From contig CAIIXF020000002.1 in assembly GCA_903813345.2 (NCBI GenBank), forward strand, positions 32,568,109-32,632,108: DNA of 64,000 nucleotides, written 5' to 3'. Made by a program: the position numbers and the translations under genes. Of this stretch, positions 1 through 9,900 are shown piece by piece. Numbering within the stretch: position 1 is the first letter of the stretch; every line of letters starts with the position of its first letter. This DNA is from Owenia fusiformis (taxonomy: Eukaryota > Annelida > Polychaeta > Sabellida > Oweniidae). A model generated the notes under the pieces. The model was not told the origin of the DNA. It saw nothing but the letters and a program-made list of their open reading frames with translations, and made no database searches.

Positions 1-189
1 AAATGTTTAACATTGTGCCAATGTTATGCCTCTTTAGTTTACTTTATCTGCAACTTCATGTTTATGAATTATAGTGGCTTGTGTGCAGCTGAACACTATT
101 TTGACCTTAAAAGTGATTAATTTACCCTGCTTTTCTTTAGAGAATAATAATGCCTGTGAGAATGGACACAATTTATCAAATTTTTTTAC

Positions 190-386
190 CTTTAACTTGT
201 GACGAGGATCAGCACAACAACAGCAAGGTGTCTCCCAAAACAAGCAAGAGACAGCACAGTGTGGTCATTGGTGGAAGTTTGCCTGTTAACATCTTCCCCC
301 TTACTGATCAGGAACTGCACAGTACACAGGTGCCCTGCTCTGGCTGCTTTCATCAGAGGAGTACGACCACCTTCTGACTCATGTTC
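190..386 (-). pseudogene. ANKHD1: ANKHD1-like exon f (small deletion)
   Basis: It reads EHESEGGRTPLMKAARAGHL and VNRQTSTNDHTVLSLAC, then HLAVV. Around 207-216 about 20 bases encoding the family's ELLLAHG stretch are missing, and the frame shifts before ADPRHKLK at the donor (gtaaaa, 189). In the unshifted frame a TAA follows. The next exon would lie left of this window. Confidence 0.83.
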
Positions 387-594
387 CTGGAGATTTCAAC
401 AACATTAATTCATTATGACATACACATATGTATCATAATCATGGACTAATCTTTATGATCTATCACCATGAAATCGTTGTCAAATTCTGAAATGAGCTCT
501 GTAAAATATGGTTTCAGCATTATAAATGCAGGTCAAGTGTCAAAGCATCATGGCTCATTAAAGTTTATAATATTTAAGTTACTGTAATACATAC

Positions 595-704
595 CAGGCC
601 AGCTCCATGCATGAGAAGGACATCAGCAACATCAGTGTGCCCATTCTCACAAGCATAAGTCAGTGCAGTGTCACCAGTTCCAGTGTGAGCATGAACATTA
701 CTCC
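595..704 (-). pseudogene. ANKHD1: ANKHD1-like exon e (open)
   Basis: Acceptor ttttctaaag, donor gtatgt. It translates to SNVHAHTGTGDTALTYACEN and GHTDVADVLLMHGAGL, very close to the family's corresponding repeat. No lesion is seen. It ends in phase 0 and joins to EHESEGG in the next exon. Confidence 0.87.
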
Positions 705-770
705 CTTTAGAAAATAAAGAACATTATTTTCAAACAAATTTTACTGGTGTACAAATCACTGAAACATGTT

Positions 771-1537
771 AAACTAGATAATGGCAACTCCGCGGAGTAG
801 CAAATCCCAACGAACAAAATATCAATTACCGAATTCCAATTAATTATACTCATTACTTTGGTTAAAATTGAAAAATTTAGATTTTAGAATTGCGAATTCC
901 TGCAAAGCAGCCATTTTCTGAGGTACAAATCTGAAAAATAATACCATAATTGTGATCTACTCCAAAATTCCTTCAATTTGAGTATAATATAGCCATACTT
1001 TGAAGGGATCGAAAAATTATTGCGAAATCCTACATTAGACGGCCATTTTGAATTTTACGAGGCTCGAATCAGAAAAAAGATACAATATTTGCAATCTACT
1101 CCTAATTGCCTTTCATTTGAGTATAATAAAGCTATACTTCAGAAAGATCTAAAAATTAGCGAAAATTTCTGTTTTCCTGAACCCCCATACACGGCCCCTG
1201 GGGGTCAGGATGAAAAACAAGGAATATATGTGAAAAAGATAGATGTTGCGAATATACTACCTATATTTCAAACAATAATATTAATTACTTTGGCTTAGAA
1301 TGAAAAATTTATGATTTTTGCGAAAATGTCCCATCATTTTTAAAGCGGCGGCGATCTTGAAAAAAATTATTCACCAATATACATCTTTCCACTAAATATG
1401 AAGAAAATCCGTCTACTAGTATTTGAGTTATCTTCCGGACGGACGGAAGGACGGACGGACTGACTGACGGACAGACTGACTGATGGACGGACGGAGGGCT
1501 TCACTATATCCCTACCGAACTTCGTTCGTTGGGATAA
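771..1537 (+). repeat. Dispersed repeat family A, copy 1
   Basis: This copy opens actagataatggcaactcc, then carries aatcccaacgaac, and closes ttcgttcgttgggataa, an imperfect subterminal inverted repeat. Inside it has a run of ggac-type tetramers (1437-1497) and blocks ending 'gccattttgaattttacga'. The same element recurs at 33460-34067 (shorter) and, diverged, at 19568-20125. No coding capacity is seen. It is probably a non-autonomous DNA element and sits in the pseudogene intron between exons d and e. Confidence 0.85.
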
Positions 1538-1670
1538 TAATTCATGAGCCTCACTGAGCCTCAGTAAAATATTTTTAGCATACAAGTTAGCAGCTTCTTA
1601 AGTTTTGTCAAGAAAACCTCTGTATTTACTTCAAATCTATTTCATAGTGTAACAAAAAACTAAAACCTAC

Positions 1671-1770
1671 CAGATTTTAGAAGGTACTTGACAAGCTCAA
1701 GGTGTCCTTCCTGTGCTGCCTCCATAAGCAGTCTCCCGAGTCTCCTCAGTCTGTGCATTGATGTCAGCCC
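1671..1770 (-). pseudogene. ANKHD1: ANKHD1-like exon d (internal deletion)
   Basis: It reads GADINAQTEETRETA, then jumps at about 1726-1731 to LMEAAQEGHLELVKYLLKSG in another frame. Compared with the family, about 30 codons between these blocks are missing and the frame is lost. The acceptor (cttaccag) and donor (gtaggt) are intact. The intron between this exon and exon c holds the 2.5-kb repeat-cored mobile element. Confidence 0.83.
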
Positions 1771-1852
1771 CTGGTAAGACAATGACAAACAAATTACTAA
1801 CAAGGCATTAACATGACAAAATGTCACCACCTAGTTGCTCACAATATTATGA

Positions 1853-4230
1853 GTTCAAACTTAAGTCAGATTTGAATTTCTGATAACTTGTTAAGTCAAA
1901 TTTGAACTTCTGAAAAGATGAAGATGATTTTGAAAAAAAATTTGGTCAATTTGAAGCAAGTTGAAAACAGACCTTTTTGACCTTTTTTTACCTTGAGAAG
2001 GTCATTAAAGGTCAAATGTCAAATCTAAAGTCAGATTTGAATTTCTGAGAACATGTAGATGATTTTGAAAAAAAAAATTAGTCAATTTGAAGCAAGTTGA
2101 AGAAAGACCTTTTTGACCTTTTTTGACCTTGAGAAGGTCATTGAAGGTCAAATGTCAAATCTAAAGTCAGATTTGAATTTCTGAGAACATGTAGATGATT
2201 TTGAAAAAAAAATTAGTCAATTTGAAGCAAGATGAAAAAATACCTTTTTGACCTTTTTTGACATTGAGAAGGTCATTGAAGGTCAAATGTCAAATCTAAA
2301 GTCAGATTTGAATTTCTGAGAACATGTAGATGATTTTGAAAAAAAATTTAGTCAATTTGAAGCAAGTTGAAAAAAGACCTTTTTGACCTTTTTTGACTTT
2401 GAGAAGGTCATTGAAGGTCAAATGTCAAATCTTAAGTCAAATCTAAAGTCAGATTTGAATTTCTGAGAACACGTAGATGATTTTGAAAATTTTTTTTAGT
2501 CAATTTGAAGCAAGTTGAAAACAGACCTTTTTGACCTTTTTTGACCTTGAGAAGGTCATTGAAGGTCAAATGTCAAATCTTAAGTCAAATCTTAAGTCAG
2601 ATTTGAATTTCTGGGAACACGTAGATGATTTTGAAAAAAAAATTTAGTCAATTTGAAGCAAGTTGAAAACAGACCTTTTTGACCTTTTTTGACCTTGAGA
2701 AGGTCATTGAAGGTCAAATGTCAAATCTTAAGTCAGATTTGAATTTCTGAGAACATGTAGATGATTTTGAAAAAAAAATTTAGTCAATTTGAAGCAAGTT
2801 GAAAACAGACCTTTTTGACCTTTTTTGACCTTGAGAAGGTCATTGAAGGTCAAATGTCAAATCTTAAGTCAGATTTGAATTTCTGAGAACACGTAGATGA
2901 TTTTGAAAAAAAAATTTAGTCAATTTGAAGCAAGTTGAAAACAGACCTTTTTGACCTTTTTTGACCTTGAGAAGGTCATTGAAGGTCAAATGTCAAATCT
3001 AAAGTCAGATTTGAAGGTCAAATGTCAAATCTAAAGTCAGATTTGAATTTCTGAGAACATGTAGATGATTTTGAAAAAAAAAATTAGTCAATTTGAAGCA
3101 AGTTGAAGAAATACCTTTTTGACCTTTTTTGACCTTGAGAAGGTCATTGAAGGTCAAATGTCAAATCTAAAGTCAGATTTGAATTTCTGAGAACATGTAG
3201 ATGATTTTGAAAAAAAAATTAGTCAATTTGAAGCAAGATGAAAAAATACCTTTTTGACCTTTTTTGACATTGAGAAGGTCATTGAAGGTCAAATGTCAAA
3301 TCTAAAGTCAGATTTGAATTTCTGAGAACATGTAGATGATTTTGAAAAAAAATTTAGTCAATTTGAAGCAAGTTGAAAAAAGACCTTTTTGACCTTTTTT
3401 GACTTTGAGAAGGTCATTGAAGGTCAAATGTCAAATCTTAAGTCAAATCTAAAGTCAGATTTGAATTTCTGAGAACACGTAGATGATTTTGAAAATTTTT
3501 TTTAGTCAATTTGAAGCAAGTTGAAAACAGACCTTTTTTGACCTTGAGAAGGTCATTGAAGGTCAAATGTCAAATCTTAAGTCAAATCTTAAGTCAGATT
3601 TGAATTTCTGGGAACACGTAGATGATTTTGAAAAAAAAATTTAGTCAATTTGAAGCAAGTTGAGAACAGACCTTTTTGACCTTTTTTGACCTTGAGAAGG
3701 TCATTGAAGGTCAAATGTCAAATCTTAAGTCAGATTTGAATTTCTGAGAACATGTAGATGATTTTGAAAAAAAAATTTAGTCAATTTGAAGCAAGTTGAA
3801 AACAGACCTTTTTGACCTTTTTTGACCTTGAGAAGGTCATTGAAGGTCAAATGTCAAATCTTAAGTCAGATTTGAATTTCTGAGAACACGTAGATGATTT
3901 TGAAAAAAAAATTTAGTCAATTTGAAGCAAGTTGAAAACAGACCTTTTTGACCTTTTTTGACCTTGAGAAGGTCATTGAAGGTCAAATGTCAAATCTAAA
4001 GTCAGATTTGAAGGTCAAATGTCAAATCTAAAGTCAGATTTGAATTTCTGAGAACATGTAGATGATTTTGAAAAAAAATTTAGTCAATGTGAAGCAAGTT
4101 GAAAAAAGACCTTTTTGACCTTGAGAAGGTCATTGAAGGTCAAATGTCAAATCTAAAGTCAGATTTGAACTTCTGAGAACATGTAGATGATTTAGAAAAA
4201 AATTGAAGTCAGTCTAAACAGTATTTGTTA
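1853..4230. repeat. Tandem array of ~136-bp units with ~1-kb higher-order period
   Basis: About 17 units share the words gatttgaatttctgagaaca, tagatgattttgaaaa, gtcaatttgaagcaag and gaccttgagaaggtcattg. Variant units recur in order: 'caagatgaaaaaatacc' at about 2229 and 3235, and 'gactttgagaagg' at 2395 and 3401, both exactly 1006 bp apart. A seven-unit block was therefore duplicated after the units diverged. One later unit lacks about 10 bp near 3530, shortening the offset to about 997. The array is not coding. Confidence 0.93.
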
Positions 4231-4343
4231 AGTTATAGGAAGTTGTAAGAAATTGTTACAGACGCCGGACGCCAACCGCCGGATGCCGGACGCCAACCAC
4301 CAACCGCCGGACGCCGTCGCAAAAAAACGGAGACCATAACAAT

Positions 4344-4368
4344 ATGTCACCACTTTTGGTGGTGACAT
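4344..4368. other. Terminal 10-bp hairpin of the repeat-cored element
   Basis: ATGTCACCAC (4344-4353), loop TTTTG, and GTGGTGACAT (4359-4368) form a perfect stem. The same ATGTCACCAC word opens the element at 1821. Confidence 0.85.
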
Positions 4369-4708
4369 AATAACAAACTAGTTACTTACTATAGTTTCTT
4401 AGAAGAGGAATACAGTGACTCAGACTTTTTAATGTAACCCACATTTGCGTAATAATATACTGTGTCCACATGAAACACTAATTTGCAAAATGAATTTAAG
4501 CATTGAAAAGACAGATAGACTGGACCATTTTGCTAGATTTGCATCCATGATCTGCTACTTTTTATTTACTAGTGTTTACAACTGAGTATAATCATCAGCA
4601 CAATAGACATGAGAAAATGACAGTTCTACAAGTAGAAAAGCCAATATGTGAGTGTACTTGTAGGCAGACTGAGTTAATTAATCCACTCATATCTCAACAC
4701 TATCTTAC

Positions 4709-4895
4709 CGTGTGCAAGGAGTAGAGAGACTATCTCTTCATGTCCTTCTCTGACTGCTTCCATTAGTGATGTACATCCTTCATCATTGACTTCTTCAAGG
4801 TTGGCCCCTAGTTTAGTTCGGAGGTTTGCCAGTTCAACATGACCACCACAGGCAGCCAGTGTCAAAGGAGACTAACTGTCAGCAGGCATGTTAAC
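4709..4895 (-). pseudogene. ANKHD1: ANKHD1-like exon c (in-frame TAG)
   Basis: The exon opens VNMPADS, then TAG, then SPLTLAACGGHVELA. In the family two residues stand where the stop is, so one codon is lost and the other is a stop. The rest reads GANLEEVNDEGCTSLMEA and ends LLLAH plus one base at donor gtaaga. This is the clearest inactivating lesion. Confidence 0.87.
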
Positions 4896-5174
4896 CTAAA
4901 CAACAAGACAAAACAATTAAAACTTTTTTATGGAGTTCTTAGTTCATATATCAACACATTTGATTGATTTTTTTAATGGATGTAAGGTTTACATGACAAC
5001 ATATATACAACAAATGTGCCCCATACAAGTGTTAATAAAATATAACTGAGAAACTGTTTATAGTTTGTTTAATATAATTGAAATATGATAATCCAATGAA
5101 TTTCATATCCTGTAAGTGCAATTTGTGCAAGAATTGTACTGTATTGTACCCCATTGTATATGAATGTACTGTAC

Positions 5175-5317
5175 CTGTGCCCAACTGTCCAGTAACAACC
5201 TAGCAACATCCACATGTCCATCCATGGAGGCCTCCATTAAGGCGGTGTGCATCTCATCTGTCTTGTGCTCCTGGTCAGCACCAGCTTCTAGCACAAACTT
5301 CACCATCTCAAGGTGCC
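5175..5317 (-). pseudogene. ANKHD1: ANKHD1-like exon b (open)
   Basis: Acceptor ttttcag, donor gtacag. It reads HLEMVKFVLEAGADQEH and then a full ankyrin repeat ending VARLLLDSWAQ. The family has Gly where this copy has Trp (LLLDSG to LLLDSW), a radical change at a usually conserved turn. The exon is otherwise intact and ends in phase 0. Confidence 0.85.
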
Positions 5318-5581
5318 CTGAAAATGAAGTTCACAATAATACATGACATGTATGTATTTAATGAGATTAACAAACAACTGCAGTTTAATAAACTCCTAGT
5401 TTTTCCACCATAGAGTTCCTAAACCTGAATGGCATCTGATACGTTCATTGATCACTTCTTATTTTGTTCCACAGCAATCAGACTTGATATTTTTAAATTG
5501 GGAGTTGACATTTGAAGGAGGCCAAACCTGTTTGTCTGTATTTTATTCATTAACAATTTTTAAAATATCTGATAATCATAC

Positions 5582-5817
5582 CTTTATAGCATGCCAAGGT
5601 CAAAGCACTCTCTTTGAACTTATTAGAGGGAGTGTTAATTCCTGCGCCACCCTCAAGAAGAGACATCGCAACTCCTGCATGACCAGCTGATGCGGCCTCC
5701 ATCAGGGGTGTATGGCCGTTCTCATTATGTTCTTCCACATTAGACCCAGTTTCAATCAGAACCTGCATAACATCTTCATATCTCCCCCACATGATGCATA
5801 GTGTAGCGGGGTGTTGC
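5582..5817 (-). pseudogene. ANKHD1: ANKHD1-like exon a (frameshifted)
   Basis: The acceptor is at 5820-5818 (aaatttcag) and the donor is gtatga at 5581. The first 12 codons read GNTPLHYASCGG; then a net +2/-1 shift is needed to continue into YEDVMQVLIETGSNVEE and KESALTLACYK. Without the shift the frame reaches TGA within about ten codons. The exon ends in phase 1 (AAA G), matching the next exon. Confidence 0.8.
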
Positions 5818-6780
5818 CTGAAATTTCAGTGTATATTGTTTATTTTGTAGTTCCTATTATTCTATTAATGAAATTAGAGTTTCTACTGAAAAAAACTAAA
5901 GATGATACCAAGATGTTTCTGCAAGAAAATCTTACATAATTTTGAAATTGACACCTCTTTTTTTAAGGTTGAACTGTTCATTGCGCAGTCAGTTCGCGCA
6001 TCTTTAATTCCAAAAACATAAACTGATCTCAACATTTATTTCCTGAGAAGTTGCATATGTTTGTATTTTGAATCTTGAATAAGTTCTTCATTTGATGGAA
6101 TATCATAAATCATTTGGAACATAATATATTTGAAGTAATAAGGAACATATGTAGTGCTCCACGTACATGTTACTTACAATTTTGTCAACCCCTTTACTGC
6201 CTATAGATCTATTTTTGCCTTTAATGGTAAGCATAAAAATATGGATTGGATTGAGTGGATTTGGTTGGATTGGTTCAATGTAAAAGCCCCCCTCCCCAAA
6301 AAGTGTGTCATTAGCAAATTTACACAGGCAAGAGAGGACTGACAAACACATGGAAAAAGAAAGACCATATACTGTCATTAAACATGATATAATAGGACTT
6401 TTCATCTAAAGTAAAATCTGTTTAAGTGATTGGACTGACAAATAACATGCAAAATCAAAGACAATATACTGCCATTAAACACGTAGTATATATTATAGGA
6501 CCTTTTTATTTACAATAAAACCTGTAAATCCAAACACCATTAGGTCATGTAAAATAGATTAGCAGGTGTATGATGCGGCTTTACCACCAGAATTGCGTGA
6601 ACCATGACCTAATATTGACTCTCCCTAGAATTCCATTTTCGCAAAGTGCAGACAAGTTGGCCTTCAAGTGCAGAATAACAGAATCATTAATTTTGATCAA
6701 TCAGATATTTCTTCTAAGTACAATATATTCTGCAGTTAAAATGTTCATTGAGAAGTAAGAAATTGTGCATAATATATATA
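5818..6780. other. Intergenic or intronic sequence, no gene seen
   Basis: AT-rich sequence upstream of the last recognisable ankyrin exon. Around 6360-6560 two diverged half-copies of 'aggacctttttattta...aataaaacctgtaaatcc' suggest an old MITE remnant. No exon of the ankyrin gene could be found here. Confidence 0.5.
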
Positions 6781-7762
6781 GGGTGTCTCAAAAAAATGTA
6801 CCCAAAAGTATATCAACACCATAGACATTAACCAATCAATATTTTCAGACATTTTTTGCATGGTCTTGAAGATAAAAGATGAAATTTTTTTCCCCTATAC
6901 ACAGTTTTTAATTCAGTTTTGCCTTTTTGATACTTTAACCCGTTACCTTTTACAGTTTTACACCACATATTCAATGTAACCTCATATTTTGATGACAGTC
7001 TGCATCCTTACTACTACATTGTTCATCACATTTGATATATCTGGTGGAATGTTTTGATTTCTGTTTGGATGCTGGTCTTAAGTTGTTCTAGGTCTCTTAG
7101 CTTGGGTTTAGCATAAAAATGGTCCTTCAAATAGCCTCAGAAAAAAAAGTATGGGCCGTCAAATATGGTGAATAGGGAGGCCCTCACAATGTCTTATAGC
7201 CCCCATTATACAGAGAGGTCAGAGGTTCAAGAAACTGCATTGCTTGGGATTCTAGTGTAGCTTTTGTTTGTGTATCAATTTGAGACCACTGTCTTTTCAT
7301 TTGGATATGATTTGGTCTCCAGGCTAGCCTGCCTAACTCTGTAAGGTAACTCCTGAATCATTTGCCGATAATTGACCTGATTATCTGTGTTTGTTCTGTC
7401 ATCATCATCCTCAATCATCTTTCTCTGTGGCTATTTGAAGGAGTGTTTTAATGCTCATTCCAAGCAAAAAGACCGAGAACAACTTAAGGGCAACATCCAA
7501 AGAAAAATCCAAAACATTCCACCGAAATTATTATCAAATGTGATGAACAATGTAGCAGTAAGGATACAGGCTGTCATCGATATATGAGGTTACATCGATT
7601 ATGTGGTGTAAAAGGTAAAGGGTTAAAGCATCAAAAAGACAAGACTGAAATAAAAATGGTGTATTGGGGACAAAACTTTCATGTTTTGGCTACATGACCA
7701 TGCAAAAAAATGTCTGAAATTGTGCTCTTGATATACTTTTGGGTACATTTTTTGAGACACCC
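6781..7762. mobile_element. Mariner-type element rearranged into a foldback
   Basis: Flanked by TA on both sides, with terminal inverted repeats opening GGGTGTCTCAAAAAA. The right half (about 7412-7587, plus strand) encodes a decayed mariner transposase C-terminus: CGYLKECF, then LKGNIQRKIQNIPPKLL and MNNVAVRIQAVI. The left half carries the same 3' portion on the minus strand (NIPPDISNVMNNVVVRMQTV, with stops), so the two arms are inverted copies of one transposon end, about 350-370 bp each. About 260 bp between them continues the minus-strand copy towards the middle of the transposase. There is no intact catalytic domain. Confidence 0.85.
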
Positions 7763-7925
7763 TATATATATATATATATATATTTGAAAATTGATTATAA
7801 AAACAGAAAATATATATATATATATATATTCTTCTGTTATTTTCTGTTTTTATAATCAATTTTTATATATATATATATATATATATATGATTATAAAAAC
7901 AGAAAATAACAGAAGAAGTAATTCA
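7763..7925. repeat. (TA)n tracts alternating with an inverted 18-bp motif
   Basis: Three copies of gattataaaaacagaaa (forward, reverse, forward) are separated by long TA runs and adjoin the mariner right end. Together they can fold into nested cruciforms. Confidence 0.88.
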
Positions 7926-9689
7926 GTCACTACAGGTTTCACTTTTATTCTTCAGGTATGAAACATGATATATGGATTGCGATTGATATATATATCACTC
8001 ATGATTATATGTTGATTTAAAATTGAATTTGCAATGAAAATGCTTGAAGCTCTGGAACTTTTATTTCTCCATGATTGAGTCATTAACTCTTACCCTATTA
8101 TCCATATTTTAATTTCAATAAAAAAACGCTGTTAAATCTTGCGGAATTCCCACAGAAAACGAGGGGGAGTGAATGTTCATCGAGCCTGTTTTTTTGCCAA
8201 GGAAGCATTTTTTAGAGAGGAGGGGTGTCTAGTTGTAAGAGAGGTATAAAGCATTAGATACAACAAAGTAGGTGAAATGAGTGTTTAAAACTCTAATTCA
8301 TATGTTCATGCCTACCCCTTTATCATTATTATGTTGCTTTTATTCCCATAATAAAATGGAAAACATATAAACACAAATAACACAAATCATTCAACATTAC
8401 AACAATAACCAAATCAGATTAATTTATACATGTAACAAAGAACAAAATACAACAAAACAAATATAAATAAAAGTTTACAATAATTTGAATAAAGTACTTA
8501 CCTCATCTAAGGAGAGGTTTTGAAGTGTACTGGTTGTTTGATGTTGTTTTATTTTAAGATATGTTAAGATTTGAACTTTGTTTTGAACAACAGTACAGTT
8601 GTTTTTATGCATTTATTCATTCTGAATTGCCTTGATATTTTGTAGTTTGATGTTAATTTGTTCATTTCACTAAGTCACTTATTAAAATCTAGGCTCTTTC
8701 TCATTAACAGGAGACATGTTTTCTCAATCTGTATGAGCTATTTTATAATTGATGTTTATTTGGTTGTTTTATTTTTTATTTTTATGGCTATTTAGATGTT
8801 TAATTGATCAACTTACTCAGCCACTTTATTGGTCTGTTCAGTTGTTTTGTTTTCTGATATGTTCAGATCCGTAATTTGTTCTCTACAATAGTAGAATTGA
8901 TTCTGGTTTGTTATTCATTCAATCTGTTTCACCTTGACATTTTCCACTCTGATGTTCCATTGTTTGTCTAAGTCATGATCAGGGCTTTATTCTAATGATT
9001 TATCTGTTTGGTTTATGACCTGATTTTGGTGTTACAGTTCATAACATTTATTGCCTGTTCTGTTAGTGATTTCCTGTGGTATTGTTGTTCCTTCTGATTT
9101 AGTCTGTTGTAGGACTGATCATATGATAAAAATGTTCTGGTATTCTTTCAAAGATGTATATTTTCTGCTAAATGATAATCTTCTGTTTCATTTTTAAACT
9201 TACTCTCTTACTCTCATTTCTAATCTCACTTTTGCATTCCATTATTATCAACAAATACAATATTACCAATTGAAGCGACCAAAAGATCTACTAATATATC
9301 TTACCACAAAATAAATTCATATTATTTACACTATGGTCTCTTCCATTCATGATTTATTGTATTCTCTGGTATTGTTGTTGATTCTACAATAGTCTCTCAC
9401 AGATTTTCTATCTTTCCATGGCATCTACAGTTGGACATTTTCTTTTCTATTTTCTGCAGTAGAACACTTTCCCAAGTATGGAATTGTATATTTTGCAGTA
9501 GGATATTTTTTGTTGTATTTTAACAGAAGGACACCTTTTGTTGCATTTAAAAGAAGTGGGTTTACATTCACTTTCTTGTTAGATCAGTTGTTTTCTAGGT
9601 TAATAATAAGCTATGATCTGTTTCAATGTTGCAGTTCATATAATTTAATTCATTGCCACTTCTGTGATTTAATAATAATAAGGATAATA
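7926..9689. other. AT-rich stretch without genes
   Basis: Strand-biased T-rich sequence from about 8500 to 9660 with many ttctg/tgttt words. No exon, transposase or inverted ends are recognised. It lies downstream of the Helentron reading frame and may include the element's 3' region, but no boundary was found. Confidence 0.45.
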
Positions 9690-9775
9690 AGAACTACAGA
9701 GTACAGTAAGGACTACAGAGTACAGTAAGGACTACAGAGTACAGTAAGGACTACAGAGTACAGCAAGGACTACAA
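9690..9775. repeat. 19-bp tandem repeat, about four copies
   Basis: The unit ggactacagagtacagtaa repeats with period 19, 'actacagag' falling at 9693, 9712, 9731 and 9750. It lies about 125 bp beyond the Helentron stop codon and could belong to that element's 3' end. Confidence 0.9.
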
Positions 9776-9900
9776 GGGTATCGTAAAGACTAAACTTGGA
9801 TTGGGTAAAAGTTAATGTAAGGACTTCACATTGTGTAGCATCAGTATTTTATTATATTTTTTGGAGTCAATGTCTATCTTCCACATGGTTTATTTACCAA

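Larger units (their letters stand above)
1821..4368. mobile_element. Repeat-cored non-autonomous element (Helentron-associated/pearl-like candidate)
   Basis: The element opens ATGTCACCACC (1821-1831) and closes with its inverted copy GGTGGTGACAT (4358-4368). The closing end is itself a hairpin. Between the ends lie a tandem array of about 136-bp units and a short GC-rich block (4258-4320) of repeated gacgcc/ccgcc words. Short inverted ends, a tandem-repeat core and a terminal stem-loop are the known layout of Helentron-associated interspersed elements, including bivalve pearl elements. An autonomous Helentron lies 5.5 kb away, but shared termini with it were not found, so the link is inference. 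Confidence 0.65.
190..5817 (-). pseudogene. ANKHD1: ANKHD1/MASK-like ankyrin-repeat gene, partial and disrupted (six exons)
   Basis: Six minus-strand exons (5817-5582, 5317-5175, 4895-4709, 1770-1671, 704-595, 386-190) encode consecutive ankyrin repeats in the order and wording of the ANKHD1/MASK family: HNENGHTPLMEAASAGH, then AGADQEHKTDEMHTALMEA, then SPLTLAACGGHVELA, then GDTALTYACENGHTDVADVL, then GGRTPLMKAARAGHL. Intact family members are very large cytoplasmic ankyrin plus KH scaffold proteins. All exon borders are canonical GT-AG and the phases match exon to exon, so this was a genomic copy, not a retrocopy. It carries a net frameshift in exon 5817-5582, an in-frame TAG in exon 4895-4709, a deletion of about 30 codons with frameshift in exon 1770-1671, and a roughly 20-base deletion in the last exon. 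No exons for the family's N-terminus were found upstream, and the gene continues past base 1. Family identity is firm. Pseudogene status is inferred; uncorrected assembly indels could explain some but not all of the lesions. Confidence 0.85.

Noticed and set aside
1853-4230. Possible CRISPR array
   Set aside because: Units are ~136 bp and contiguous, with no unique spacers, in a eukaryotic genome. It is a satellite-like tandem array.
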